In this document: piece by piece, positions 43,853 through 54,049 of the stretch
How positions within the stretch are numbered: position 1 is the first letter of the stretch
Layout of the letters: each line of letters starts with the position of its first letter
Origin: Kappaphycus alvarezii
Taxonomy: Eukaryota > Rhodophyta > Florideophyceae > Gigartinales > Solieriaceae
Assembly (NCBI GenBank): GCA_002205965.3
Contig: NADL03000107.1
Coordinates: forward strand, 229,732-293,731
Length of the DNA stretch: 64,000 bases
Reading direction: 5' to 3'
Program-made: the position numbers and the translations under genes
The notes under the pieces: generated by a model
Databases searched by the model: none
What the model saw: only the letters and a program-made list of their open reading frames with translations
Told to the model about the DNA's origin: nothing

Positions 43853-44102
43853 TGTCTCAATATAGTTATTACAGTACAAAGCGAAAGAACATATCCTCTC
43901 CTGGGTTGCATCATTATCCTGGGTTGCATTTTAATTATCAGGATACTGTACTGAATCATCGAGAGTCAACGTGCATCACTCTCCTAAATGAGGCTACAGT
44001 ATCCCATTGCATTTACCTATGTTTCACGCAGTATATAAAGGAGATTTGAGTCCTCTGTGGGACTCGAGCCAACAACAACTTACCCTTCCCAAAACTTCTA
44101 CA
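43853..44102 (+). repeat. Copia-2 5' LTR (250 bp)
   Basis: Begins tgtctcaatatag and ends cccttcccaaaacttctaca. It holds a doubled ctgggttgca motif and a TATA-like gtatataaag (44031-44040), about 60 bp before its end. Confidence 0.93.
44031..44040 (+). promoter_or_regulatory. TATA box of Copia-2 LTR
   Basis: gtatataaag, conserved in the 3' LTR at 49707-49716. It would place the RNA start near the LTR end. Confidence 0.6.
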
Positions 44103-44120
44103 TGGTAGCATCGCGCTGAG
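44103..44120 (+). promoter_or_regulatory. Copia-2 primer-binding site
   Basis: tggtagcatcgcgctgag follows the LTR directly. tggtagca is complementary to a tRNA 3' end in TGCTACCA, as in animal initiator tRNA-Met. Unlike Copia-1, this site would pair with the tRNA 3' end. The identity of the tRNA beyond the first eight bases is not established. Confidence 0.65.
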
Positions 44121-44218
44121 TCAGCCTTCCCCCCAACCTCCATCACTCATCAACCACCACCTTTCCCTGCCTTCCCCTACCACTAACCTCACCACACAAG
44201 TCTACCACATTCTATTTT

Positions 44219-44303
44219 ACAGTCGACAGACTTTAAACAAGAGTCCATGGACTATAAACTACAGTCGACATACTCTAAATAAGAGTCTCTTGGACTTTAA
44301 ACT
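44219..44303 (+). repeat. Two-unit imperfect tandem repeat (about 42 bp) in Copia-2 leader
   Basis: Units 44219-44260 and 44261-44303 both start acagtcgaca and end ggact..taaact. A shortened relative (cgacagactaaaaaagtcc) occurs near 44402. It lies in the untranslated leader, where structure could matter for packaging or translation. Confidence 0.75.
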
Positions 44304-44897
44304 TCCCTGTCCGGAACGACTATAAAAACTAGTGCCAAAGCGGGCACGTGAAATATACGTGGTTTGCTCGAGGGCTGGAGTGCCGAGCAAAGGAACAAAG
44401 TCGACAGACTAAAAAAGTCCTAAGCAACGGAGGCAACTTGAAGTAATTTGACCTCGTTGACGTGCTGCCCCACCGGTCGAGCTTGCTCGGCGGATAACGG
44501 TGTTGATGATAGATCTGGTGGAAAGCGAACGGGCGATCTGACACGGTGTTGTACGGAATACTAGCTTAGAAGCACTGAGCAACTTCTCGTAAGAGGCCAG
44601 ACCGACTTTAAAAGAAGAAAAGTCTTGGACTTGTAATCTTCGGGGAAGCTCTCGTAGAGATCATTTGCACCTGTCTCTATTTTGCGTGGAGATAGGTAGT
44701 GGTGGCTGAAATTCGCATCACACCTGGAGTGTCTAACCAGGGGCCGAGAGTCCGCACTCTAAGCGATCCTTCACATTAGTGTCGGTGCGCTACGCTCCAC
44801 CTGAGTTCGCGCAGGGAAGAGTCAGTCAACTCAAGAAAACGCGACTCACCCGGAGAGTCTCACCGGGGGCCTGGGTTCCGACACCCCTAGTTAAGAC

Positions 44898-44992
44898 AAA
44901 AAAGAAAAAAAAAAAAAGAAAAAAAAAAGAAAAACAAACAAAAAAAAAAAAAAAGAAAAGAAAGAAAAAAAAAGAAAGAAAGAAAGAAATTA
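44898..44992 (+). repeat. A-rich purine tract in Copia-2 leader
   Basis: About 95 bp of almost pure A with scattered G and two C. It produces a fake Lys-rich ORF end. It lies just before gag. Confidence 0.9.
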
Positions 44993-45099
44993 GTAGATAA
45001 AGACTTGTACACAGCCGTGAAAGCCTAGCATGTGCCGTAGCCTAACAACTGCCGTACGCACAGACAACCAGCTCCCGTTTCGTAAAACATTTGGTGGCA

Positions 45100-46024
45100 A
45101 TGGATCCCTCTAAAGATTCTCGAAACCTTTTTCGAATCGAGCCTTTGAAAAGCCCTCCGACTACATCATGTGGGCGAGGCGAATCAGGGCCATTCTGAGA
45201 GCAGACGATCATGCGATGATTGGAATGCTCGGGAACCATCATCAAATCTCAAGCAGCCAGAAATGAATGGTAAAGCGCTCCGCAAAAGCGAAAAGTGTCA
45301 TCACTCTGGCCTTGGAGCCTCCGCCATGGCTCAGGTCAGAATTGTCACAGAAATGACTCAAAACCGCTTTGGATCTTTGGAATGAGCTGAAGCGCATCTA
45401 CACAGCTCTAACGAACAAGCCATCCAAAATATCCGAAACAGGTTGGACACCTTGTATTCGACGAAAATATGGATTGGCACAGACATGTTTCCCAGTTCAA
45501 TGGTATCTGTGGAGAACTTGCAATATATGACGGAATTACCAGAGCGGAAAAGACGTCAAATCATTAGATCTCTTCCTCCGTCTTTTGCAGCCCTCTCCAT
45601 GGTTTCCACGATCACTAACGCTTCATTCCAGGACGTCGTGAATGCTGTTCAAGCGGAACTTGCTCGAAGGATGAACCCGAACAACCCTCATAACGCTCTC
45701 GAAGGCAAGAATTCATCCAAGCCAATATGGTCTATGGCACACGAGGATACGTTAGAGGACGTGGGAGGAGTTCCTCATACGCCAGAGGCGGAAATTTTCG
45801 TGGAAGAGGTCGCGGTGGACGCCGCTGGGCAAATCAGACCACCAGGGAACTGCCATTACTGCGGCAAACCCGGCCATTTCATTAACATCTGTCGGAAACG
45901 CCTCGAGGATGAGCGAAATGGGCGCATTCGGAAACCCCGCCGTGGACTTGGAGGACAGCGTCACTATTCACAAGCTGACCGGGGATGGAACCCACAAATA
46001 ACCAAGAACACTGGGGATCCCTAA
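45100..46024 (+). pseudogene. Copia-2 gag with CCHC zinc knuckle, frameshifted
   Basis: The ATG at 45100 (MDPSKDSRNLFRIEPLKS) is followed by a frameshift near 45150 into PSDYIMWARRIRAILRADDH, the copia gag motif (nY..W..ri..iL..d). After more shifts, frame 45443-46024 gives LPERKRRQIIRSLPPSFAAL, SFQDVVNAVQAELARR and the knuckle CHYCGKPGHFINIC (about 45852-45893), an intact C-x2-C-x4-H-x4-C. The product is the capsid/nucleocapsid protein. The knuckle is complete; the frame is not. Confidence 0.8.
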
Positions 46025-46349
46025 CACCTCCGAATCGTCCTCCTATGCCTTCAGCAAACACCGCCGTGGCCCTCACGAATACAGATAACGTCGCTTATCC
46101 ACAGAATCTGACCGAATTCCAACAACGGTCAAGCTTCGATGGGAGCCTTGCTACCGCGCAAATATGGCAAAAGGCAAGTTCGAAGTCAGGTGGCAAAAAT
46201 GGGAGGACAGAAAAACGATACCGCTCTCATGGACTCTGTGCAACACACCATTTCTTCCATAGTCGTTCCTCATTTAAGTCCTACAGCCCAATTGCCAAAG
46301 AAACTGTACAGGCGGCAGCTGGAACTTCACACCTCCTCGGTAAGGGCCT

Positions 46350-47230
46350 AGTGTAGTTACCATTGAATGGCGGGACAATACGTAGAAGCCTATCATGCAC
46401 CTCATTTTGAAAAAACATCCTGGCTGTTAACTTGCTCACGAAACACTTCAATTTGATATCTCAGAGTCCTGTTCCAACGCAGTGGATGCTTTACTTTTAA
46501 ATACGGCTCCTTGGGCATCGAAGACATTGTCTGTGTTATCGAATGTGTTGACGGACTCTACCCGCTAGAGTTAAGCAATTACCCGAAGCAAGATAACAAA
46601 GCCACAAAGGAATTTCCCGAAAGTGAGGTCATGAAATGGCACCAGAAAAATGGACACATCGCGACGGATCGGTACCTGCAGCTATCTCGCCAGCGCTCCG
46701 ATGTACCGTTTTTCGATCTTTCACAGCACGACAACATCGAATGTGTTCCACGTATGACCGGAAAAGCAAGAAAGGCCCCCATCAGACCAGCGACGAGCAG
46801 GGCACTGTAGCCACTCAGCGAGTTTCAAATGGATGTATCTGGTCCGTTCACTAGCTACACGGGAGGTAAAAAGTACGCCGTTCACTTCTTGGAACCGTAC
46901 ACTGCAAAATCCGACGTTGTGATGATCAAAAGCAGATCTGGGCTCCCTGCAATAGTCCGTAATTACAAAGCTATGGACGAAATCACTTTTCGACCTCGAA
47001 CTAAAAAATTGCGGAGAATTCGCTTTGATCGAGCGGGTGAACACATGAGCAAAGGGATGATAACTTTCCTCAATTCATCAGGAATTGAAGTAAGCCCTCT
47101 CCTCCACGAGCACCTGAGAGCAATGGCGCTGCTGAACGTCTCGTCCAAGAGCATTGGACAAGGGCTAGAGTCTTACTATACGACAGTGATCTCCCACATA
47201 ACCTATGGGGCGAGGCTTTAAAGCATGCAA
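46350..47230 (+). pseudogene. Copia-2 GAG-pre-integrase and integrase, broken
   Basis: Frame 46511-46810 has EVMKWHQKNGHIATDRYLQL, the pre-integrase WH..nGH motif with zinc-binding His. Next frame: FQMDVSGPFTSYTGGKKYAV (about 46827-46885, first Asp), LRRIRFDRAGEHMSKGMITF (about 47010-47075, second Asp), then a shift-damaged SPLLHEHLRAMALLNV where SPP.HP.QNG.AER is expected, so the Glu is in question. The protease just upstream (46020-46500) is not clearly readable. Confidence 0.75.
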
Positions 47231-47538
47231 ACTGGCTACGTAATAGGCTTCCGGCTTCTAGGGTCAACGGCAATATTCCGATCCAACTTTGGGATCCTAG
47301 TATAGAGATAGATTTTCCATCACTGCTGATTTTCGGTCAACCAGGGTACGCGTTCATTTATCGTCCTCACGCGGAGCAGCCAAAAAGCTAAAACCTCGTT
47401 CCGAACCCGGACACTTCGTCGGGATGGAATCAGACACGAGGCTGATTAGGGTATATTCCAGAATCCCAGTCTGTTAAAGTCATCAGGAGGGCCGACTTCA
47501 CCACGATATCAAACAAACAGCTCCCAGGAATTTCTTCC

Positions 47539-48510
47539 TTGCTTGATGGTCTTGCACGACAGCACGAGATTGAGGTCGCCAACGGAGACTACATGGATTC
47601 AGGACAGGAAAACCTAATCCAATGTATGACTTCCGCGCATCAACAGACTCCGCACATGGCTTACCCTGACGGAAAGGAACCCCTGAAGACGGCGTATGAA
47701 CCCTCGACATTTGCGGAAGCCTGTAACATCCCTCAGTGGGCCGAGGCTATAGACAGAGAGTAATGCACTCATGAAGAGAAATACTTGGTCTTACGTTCCC
47801 CAAAACCTGGATAGTGCCTTTACCCTTCAAATGGACCTTCAAAGCAAGCCTCTGGACTCCACAGGGAAACAATATATGGCAAAAGCACGATGTACTCTGA
47901 GGGGACCGTCAACGGGCATACGTGGACTTCGACCGGAAAGCATTTACGCTCCAGTCGCGTCTCATGAAACTATACGCCTACTGTTCTCTATAGCTGCATC
48001 AAATAATCTTATCCTGGAAGGAGGCGATATTTCCAATGCATACCTCCACGGAACAATTGATGTAGCAATATACATGGAACAGCCGACAAACTCTTCCCGT
48101 CAACTAGCTAAGCCTGGGCACATCTGCAAGCTGGAGAAGTCAATCTATGGCGCGAAACAAGCAGGGCATATCTACGGTTCATTTCTCCACGAAAAGCTCA
48201 TTAATTGGGGAATGAAACCTTCCAACTTCGACAACCGACTGTATTTTCTTTTACTAACTCAGATACATAATACTAGCAGTCGTGGTCGATGATATGGCAT
48301 TTGCTTCAAATTCCCACGCCCTACTTCAGAACTTAAAAGATTTGTTGTCATCCACATTCGACATCAAATTCTTTGGTGAACTGAAATCTTTCATCGGATG
48401 GACAATCACTCGTTCTCCACTGGGAATTCGGATCGACCAAACGCGCTATGCAAGACCCTTCTGCGGGCATATGGAATGGACCGGTCAAACGCTGTCCTGA
48501 CTCACTCCCA
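47539..48510 (+). pseudogene. Copia-2 reverse transcriptase, broken
   Basis: Frame 47539-47763 ends in PSTFAEACNIPQWAEAIDRE, the usual lead-in to copia RT. Frame 47771-48292 follows with MKRNTWSYVPQNLDSAFTLQ, SIYAPVASHETIRLLFSIAA, GGDISNAYLHGTIDVAIYME (catalytic Asp) and CKLEKSIYGAKQAGHIYGSF. Then, after a shift, VVDDMAFASNSHALLQNLKD (48282-), the second catalytic pair (DD), FGELKSFIGWTITRSPLGIR. Only two or three frameshifts separate readable domains, so this RT is among the better preserved here. Confidence 0.83.
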
Positions 48511-48699
48511 ATGGACGTCAAACTGCTGGTTCCAGCAGAACATGGGACTCGAGACTGAATGGGAATGAACATCACGCTTATCGAAGCATAATTGGCGGAT
48601 TACTCTACTTAGCCGTTTCTACTCGACCCGACTTGTCATTCCCCGTGTCTGCATTGGCCGTCAAGTCCATGCCCGACTGAGCGTCATATGAAGCTAGTT

Positions 48700-49251
48700 A
48701 AACGTCTTTCGCTATCTAAACGGGACTAGTCACTTGGGACTCCACTACAGTAGCACGTACGTATACAGCAGATTCTATCGGTGCTTCCGTTGATGCCGAC
48801 TGGGGCGGATGTATGAACACAGGCTATCAACAACTGGGTTCATGGTCGACATCAACGGTTCACCAATCTACTGGAAATCGAAGCGGCAGACCGTAATAGC
48901 AAACTCTTCCGGAGAATCCGAATATGTTGCACTCGCAGCTTGTGGAAAAAGGTATCCTGGATAAGGAAACTCTTCTGGGAAATATGTCACCAAGCCCCTT
49001 GGACTGAAGGTCGCCACTTCTGCCCAACTGTTATCAACTCAGACAGTACAGTGGCCATTTCAATGGCTTTGGCAGACCATTGACGCCCAAGAATAAGCAC
49101 ATTGATCTCAGGGTACACAAGGTTAAGGAACTGATCCGTGATAGCATCATCAAGCTGAGGCACATTCGCTCTAACCACAACAAGGCGGATCTACTCACAA
49201 AGCCAATGCCAAGACGCTTTGGAGCGGATGATTGGCTTGTGGCACTTGGAT
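48700..49251 (+). pseudogene. Copia-2 RNase H, broken
   Basis: Reads SVDADWGGCMNTGYQQLGS (about 48790-48845), then shifted GSPIYWKSKRQTVIANSSGE, SEYVALAACGK (about 48846-48950) and finally HNKADLLTKPMPRRFGADDW with the stop at 49251. These are the RNase H landmarks of copia Pol in order (DaDw, WkSkrQ, S.gEsEY, ADllTKp). Confidence 0.8.
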
Positions 49252-49354
49252 AGCTACGGGACCTTTTAGTGGAAATTATTTCTTTATTTAGTTCAACTCT
49301 TTATGTATAAGCTGCAGTAACTGAAACAAGCTGCATCAGCCGAAACAATTCATG

Positions 49355-49490
49355 GAAAAAAAAAAAAAAAATGAAGCAGCAGCAGAGAAAATGAAGCAGC
49401 AGCAGAAAAACAAATGAAGCAGCAGCAGATACAAAATTCAAATCGAAAAGAAAATCAGAAGCAGCTGAACAAAAAGCAGCAGAGGCAGCT
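49355..49490 (+). repeat. Short repeats (gaagcagcagcag) upstream of Copia-2 3' LTR
   Basis: Preceded by a run of A. The unit atgaagcagcagcag occurs three times, then degenerates into agcagc-type repeats up to about 49490. Confidence 0.85.
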
Positions 49491-49531
49491 GGGGCCCCAG
49501 TCGGAATGGATGATTCGTCCTTCCGGGGGCG

Positions 49532-49777
49532 TGTCACAATATAATTATTACAGTAAAGCGAAAGAACGAATCCTCTCCTGGGTTGCATATTATCCTGGGT
49601 TGCATTTTAATTATCAGGATACTGTACTGAATCATCGAGAGTCAATGTGCATCACTCTCCTAAATGAGGCTACAGTATCCCATTGCATTTACCTATGTTT
49701 CACGCAGTATATAAAGGAGATTTGAGTCCTCTGTGGACTCGAGCCAACAACAACTTACCCTTCCCAAAACTTCTACA
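49532..49777 (+). repeat. Copia-2 3' LTR (246 bp)
   Basis: Begins tgtcacaatataat and ends acttctaca. It is preceded by ccgggggcg, a G-run that may serve as polypurine tract; Copia-1 has cgggggta at the same place. Followed by ctctg. Confidence 0.93.
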
Positions 49778-49782
49778 CTCTG
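49778..49782 (+). repeat. Target-site duplication of Copia-2, right (ctctg)
   Basis: Identical to 43848-43852. Confidence 0.88.
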
Positions 49783-49970
49783 GATCCAATTAAATGGGTT
49801 TAGGCCGGTTTGTCTTTAAGAAACCGCATTTTTGCGGGGAAATATTTGCATTTTTCTGGTTTTACTTAAAGGGTCTGCAGAGTGGTCACGCTCTCTTCTG
49901 CCTTCTCTCCGCTCGTCTTCCCTTCCTTTTCCTCCAACACTCCCCACAAATCCTCGATGCAGCCACCAGA

Positions 49971-51221
49971 ATGGAAAGAGCCGCCAAGGCCAAGGCCAAG
50001 ATCGTGAAGGCCCACACGAGCCCTCGAGTTGCTACTGTCCCGTCCACCGTACGCGATTTCTTCCGATTGCAGACAGGATCGCTTGATCTGGCCACCCCAC
50101 CGCAGGACGAGACTCCAACGCGCCGGAGTCGCGCCCCCACACCGAAAGCACCTGTCCCTCTGAATGGTATGACAGGCTTACCTCCGACGTTGGCCCCGAT
50201 GATGCCCACGCTGGCTTTCTCCGCAGGTCCTCCTGGCAGCGGAGCCCCACCGGCCTATGAGGATGCACAAGCTAGCTCGCTAATCGCAGCTGAAGATGCT
50301 GGAGTACCCCTGCCCAAGCATGCACTCCTTACATCGGGAGAACCGACAATTATTGGGCACTACGCCGCGGACTCCCAAGATCTCCTGAAATTACTCCGGG
50401 AGATCCCCAACATTTACAATGGCGCTCGCCTTTCCCCAAACTCGCTTTCTGAGCTCATCGCCGAGCTCCCCACAAGCGAGTGGAAAGTTGGCACTTGCGT
50501 CGCTGCTGCGCGCGAAGTCGCAAAGCTCAAGACCGTGGCCTCCGAAATAACAATGGAAAACCGCAAAGCCCTGGCGGGAGCAATCACCCGCCTCGTCGAC
50601 GCAGCAGCAGCAACCCTCCCAAGAGGGGATACCTTCGTAGAAAACTTCATCACGAAGTTCTACGTGGGATGCGAAAATCTCGCTCCCCCAAAGAGTGACT
50701 CAGATGCTGAAGCATCCAAGGACAACACTTCCGGACCTGAAAGTCCCACTGCGACCAAAACTGATACGGCCCCACACACCCAAATCGACCAACAAGAAAA
50801 TGATGCGCCCTCAGAAGAACCCGATAATGAAATGCCACCCGTGACAGGCAAAACCTCCAATCCGAGAAAACTGCAGACCCAACGCCTGCCAAGACAGCCA
50901 CCAGGGTCGCATCACAACAGAAGGGATCTGTCGCCCCACGGCCAAAGGACATCCACTCTAATCGTTCCGGGAACCCCTCTACCTCGGCGACGACGACGGA
51001 ACTGCGTGCAAACCGCACCCGCGCCCCTTCCTAACGCATGCTGTACATGCAAACGAAGAAGGCAAAGCTCTCTCGTGGTCCTACTGCAGGAGACAAGGGA
51101 ACTAAAGCATCTCGCAACTAGTCCCTCCTCCAGCTTCGCGTTTCCCCCCTACCCCTGTACATATGCCCACCCTCAACCAAGGGAGCTCCCCGTTGAATGT
51201 TCTCCTTTCGTCAGTACATGA
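49971..51221 (+). CDS. LINE I N-terminal polyprotein region (open, 416 aa)
   Basis: The frame is open from 49794, but the matching start in LINE B supports the Met at 49971 (MERAAKAKAKIVKAHTSPRV). The protein has an Ala/Lys start and RVATVPSTVRDFFRLQTG. A conserved globular part follows (about residues 60-210: GMTGLPPTLAPMM, PAYEDAQASSLIAAEDAG, SEWKVGTCVAAAREVAKLK, DTFVENFITKFYVGCENL), then a Pro/Gln/Asp-rich linker with a basic patch (RRRRRN). Relative to LINE B it lacks 24 nt after AKAKAK. One extra base near 51209 (cctttcgtcag versus ccttcctcag in LINE B) ends the frame in SPFVST, where LINE B reads on into SVHDALYSPLRP. Function of the domain is unknown. Confidence 0.65.
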   Translation: MERAAKAKAKIVKAHTSPRVATVPSTVRDFFRLQTGSLDLATPPQDETPTRRSRAPTPKAPVPLNGMTGLPPTLAPMMPTLAFSAGPPGSGAPPAYEDAQASSLIAAEDAGVPLPKHALLTSGEPTIIGHYAADSQDLLKLLREIPNIYNGARLSPNSLSELIAELPTSEWKVGTCVAAAREVAKLKTVASEITMENRKALAGAITRLVDAAAATLPRGDTFVENFITKFYVGCENLAPPKSDSDAEASKDNTSGPESPTATKTDTAPHTQIDQQENDAPSEEPDNEMPPVTGKTSNPRKLQTQRLPRQPPGSHHNRRDLSPHGQRTSTLIVPGTPLPRRRRRNCVQTAPAPLPNACCTCKRRRQSSLVVLLQETRELKHLATSPSSSFAFPPYPCTYAHPQPRELPVECSPFVST

Positions 51222-51939
51222 TGCGCTGCACAGCCCGCTGCGACCTTCTGACATCTTTGACCGCATCCCCGGGACCTGCTTGCATAGCCTCGTGACCTTA
51301 CTGATCTCACTTTTTCGCGCCGCAGCCAGTTCTCGGAATCCCGATGTCGTCCACTCTGCCCTTCTCCGGATTCACCTTCTTCCCACTGCAGTCTTACGAC
51401 GGGAACGGGTGGCAATCCAAGACAAGACAAAGCCAAGCACTACGCGAGCGAATACGCCGCGCTTCTGCAGGTGAATGGACCGATTTGTGGACAAAGGCGA
51501 TTCAAGCACACCACAGCAAAGAAGAACGAGTGGTCCGACTACGTCCTCAACAGAACGACGCAATGCGCGAAGCAAAATTCCGCAGGGCAGCCCATCTTGC
51601 TGCAGATGCGCAATATGGGCGTGCAATGCGCACCCTGCACCAGTCGCACATTGCTGACGTGCGTGACCAGCAAGTCATCGAAAGCCTGCGAAAACTCACC
51701 CAGCACCGCAGTCTCCGGTGAGAGCCATAGAAGCGAGAGACTTGCCGCTCCCGGTGGACATTTCGGAGGAAAAGGTTCTACGCACGGTCCGACGCCTGAA
51801 CCCTAACTCCGCACCTGGCCCTGACAGAATGTCACCGCGACTCCTGCACCTGCTGGCCAACACACGGGTGAGCCCTGAAGCTGGGGTGACGGGTATCTCG
51901 GTACTAACAGCTGTTGTGTCGAGACTAGCTCATGGAGAC
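51163..51939 (+). pseudogene. LINE I linker and start of RT, cut at 51939
   Basis: Reads SVHDALHSPLRPSDIFDRIP (51209-), LLRIHLLPTAVLRRE, then shifted ALRERIRRASAGEWTDLW, ADAQYGRAMRTLHQSHIADV. Next comes VLRTVRRLNPNSAPGPDRMS (the RT fingers signature, about 51780-51840) and VSPEAGVTGISVLTAVVSRL AHGD. Identity with LINE B stops at base 51939 (catggagac). The whole RT palm, zinc and nuclease are missing. Loss of the 3' side is unusual for LINEs, which normally lose the 5' side. Confidence 0.72.
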
Positions 51940-52230
51940 TGATGTGCACAAATTCGCACACGAAAAAATCTAGATGAGGACCATAATTGTATACAGTATT
52001 GGAACTGGGAAGATATTTTTACAGTTTTTGAATTTGCAAGATATTTTTAATTTGGGTGAGTGTGGCAAATTCATCGGTTGATTTTTTATTTTAGGACACG
52101 CTGTCATAGTGGATGTCAGTACAGTTCTAGGTTGTGGGTGATACTACGAGTGACTCTGAAAGGTCTATATAATGGCCACATCAATTCCCACCCCTGGCCG
52201 ATGGGTGGCTGGCATGGTATGGCACCTAGA
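51940..52230. other. Unassigned sequence between LINE I break and Gypsy-2 LTR
   Basis: 290 bp, AT-rich, no coding signal. It replaces the LINE I continuation, but no similar copy appears after the Gypsy-2 3' LTR. Confidence 0.4.
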
Positions 52231-52234
52231 TATT

Positions 52235-52658
52235 TACCTTGAGAAATATCTTCTAATGGTCTCTCTGGTTCACACGATTCCCGTGAATGCATTTTATGGT
52301 TATTAGTCTGTTTGTTTGAAGACTTTTAGGATAGCCAAAAGTCTATATAAGCCGAGTAAACTGCTTCCTCTAGTGGAGGTCAAGCAAGTTGGCAGACAAC
52401 TTCAGGTCAAGCTCCGAGTAGTAGGAAGTTGAGAGTCAACTTCAGACCCAAGAAAACTTCTTCCTAAGCTGGTCGCAGAGCATCAGTGGTAGACCCTGCC
52501 CCTTTTATACTTGCTTGTAGCCCTCTCAACTCTCTCCCATATACACTGCTTTTTATTTGTTCAACTATACCACGGTAGCACTTTTGTCGCTTGCAACACC
52601 TCCGTCTTGGGGTAGTTGGTTCTAAGTATCTCTTCTCCGGACGATTTACCCCTATCAT
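52235..52658 (+). repeat. Gypsy-2 5' LTR (left border approximate)
   Basis: Ends cgatttacccctatca, with TATA-like ctatataa at 52343-52350. It is aligned by eye to 59695-60122 and to the reverse complement of 31923-32337. The first 80 bp are more diverged. Confidence 0.75.
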
Positions 52659-52660
52659 TT

Positions 52661-52674
52661 GGTACTCTTGTGGA
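52661..52674 (+). promoter_or_regulatory. Gypsy-2 primer-binding site
   Basis: tggtactcttgtgg begins 2 bp after the LTR end, complementary to a tRNA 3' end in ...CCACAAGAGTACCA. Position and TGG start are typical of gypsy primer sites. The tRNA is not identified. Confidence 0.6.
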
Positions 52675-52744
52675 GGGGTTGCACCCGAGGTATTCGAGTG
52701 AGCAGTCTTAGGGAACCATTCGAGGGGATCTCTTTTCTGTAATC

Positions 52745-53912
52745 ATGGATCTCAACGCTGCTCGTATAACGTTCACAGGGGGCAAGAATGAAGACGTTGA
52801 GGAGTTTCTCTATACATATGTCAACGTTGTGATGCGTGAGAAGAGCGATGAAGAGAAGGCCGAAAGTATCTTCGCCTATCTTCATGGTGACGCAAAGCAC
52901 AAATATAAGGCCAAGTTTATCAACGGGTGGTCTCTTAACGGGAATGGGCGTAACTTCGATGAGGTATGTGAGTGGCTTGTGAAAGAATATGCTAAGCAGG
53001 TAGAACCAGATGAGATGATTCGTACCGCCATAGAGGCCCGGCTCAACTTCGACGATTTGTTAAGCTCATTGGTATACTTGTGTGATCTCTATGAAAAGGC
53101 TGGGTTCAACGCCCAAGCCAAGTACGGAATGCTGCGTAAGGCGGCGATGGGGATAAGCGGCTCTCCGATTTCCTCCTCATCAAGGGCCCTCACACTTTTA
53201 ATGAACTGAAGGGTACCATAGTAGAATTTGTCAAAAATTCGGAGACGTTTCAGTCACTGAGTGAGGTACCGAGGGAAACCCGCACATCGGTGTCTATCGT
53301 ACATCCTGAAAAGAATTATCAAAGGCCAGCGACTAGCGCAGCAGCATTGGAATCAGTCAGGAGCGATGTCAAAACTTGGAAGAAAGGTTGGAAACCCGAT
53401 TCGATAATCGACTTGACATGATAACCTCGCAGTTGGAAAGCCTTACTCTTACCATTAAGAAGAACCAGTCTGGGGCCCCCAAGGCCGCAGAAGTCTGTTC
53501 CTACTGTCACAAGCCTGGACACTTTGCAAATAGGTGTCCTGATAATCCACATAGAAACACTCGTTGTGGAAAGTGCGGTCGATATGGGCATCATGAAAGT
53601 AACTGCTGGTCTAAAGACAACAGAAGAGCAAATTTATCGGACGCGAGGAGTGAGTCAGGACCAGAGATGAAAATCTTACAAAACAGGAAGGATCAAAGGT
53701 TGGCGGATGCCGGTAATGTATCCATCGCTGAAGAAATCAGTCAAGTTAATGTGACAAAAAGGGATGGGGAAGGGAACGTTTTGTCGAAAAAACCTAGGCT
53801 AGATTATGGAATGCTGGAGCTATCCCAGCACCTGTACCTCCTCGAACCAAGAGGCTTGATCAAGTTGTTCCAGGGGTGGGAAACACTCCGGCCAAGAAGA
53901 CGAAAAGAGTAA
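52745..53912 (+). pseudogene. Gypsy-2 gag with two CCHC knuckles, frameshifted
   Basis: Starts MDLNAARITFTGGKNEDVEE (52745). It continues FLYTYVNVVMREKSDEEKAE, YLHGDAKHKYKAKF, FDEVCEWLVKEYAKQVEPDE, a helical gag domain, to 53209. A frameshift near 53160-53210 is followed by frame 53376-53912 with two complete knuckles, CSYCHKPGHFANRC (about 53496-53537) and CGKCGRYGHHESNC (about 53565-53612), each C-x2-C-x4-H-x4-C. The gag-knuckle order is normal for Ty3/gypsy. Only one or two shifts break the protein. Confidence 0.83.
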
Positions 53913-54049
53913 GAAATTTAAGAATATCCCAAAGGACGTACTAGAATATGTGAAGAAGTACAATTTGGTGGCTGAGCTTGCATCAGCCCCAACTGGGATA
54001 ACGTTGGTCAACTTTTGAGGGGCGACGCAGAAGAGACGCGAGGAAAGAA

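Larger units (their letters stand above)
43853..49777 (+). mobile_element. Copia-2: complete LTR retrotransposon insertion
   Basis: A 5925-bp element. LTRs at 43853-44102 and 49532-49777 both have TG...CA borders (tgtc...ttctaca). The 5 bases ctctg occur immediately outside both ends (43848-43852 and 49778-49782), a perfect target-site duplication. I count about six substitutions and three short indels between the LTRs, roughly 97% identity, so the insertion is young. The interior has gag with a CCHC knuckle, integrase, RT and RNase H in copia order. Despite the young LTRs, most frames are broken. Confidence 0.93.

Noticed and set aside
44779-45000. Frame ending in a long Lys-rich run resembling a nuclear localisation signal
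   Set aside because: The Lys codons come from the A-rich tract in the Copia-2 leader (44898-44992). Not a protein.
51940-52230. Possible start of the Gypsy-2 5' LTR at tgatgtgcac right at the LINE I break
   Set aside because: The 3' LTR at 59695-60122 does not contain this sequence, and the LTR similarity begins only near 52235. LINE I also does not continue after the 3' LTR.
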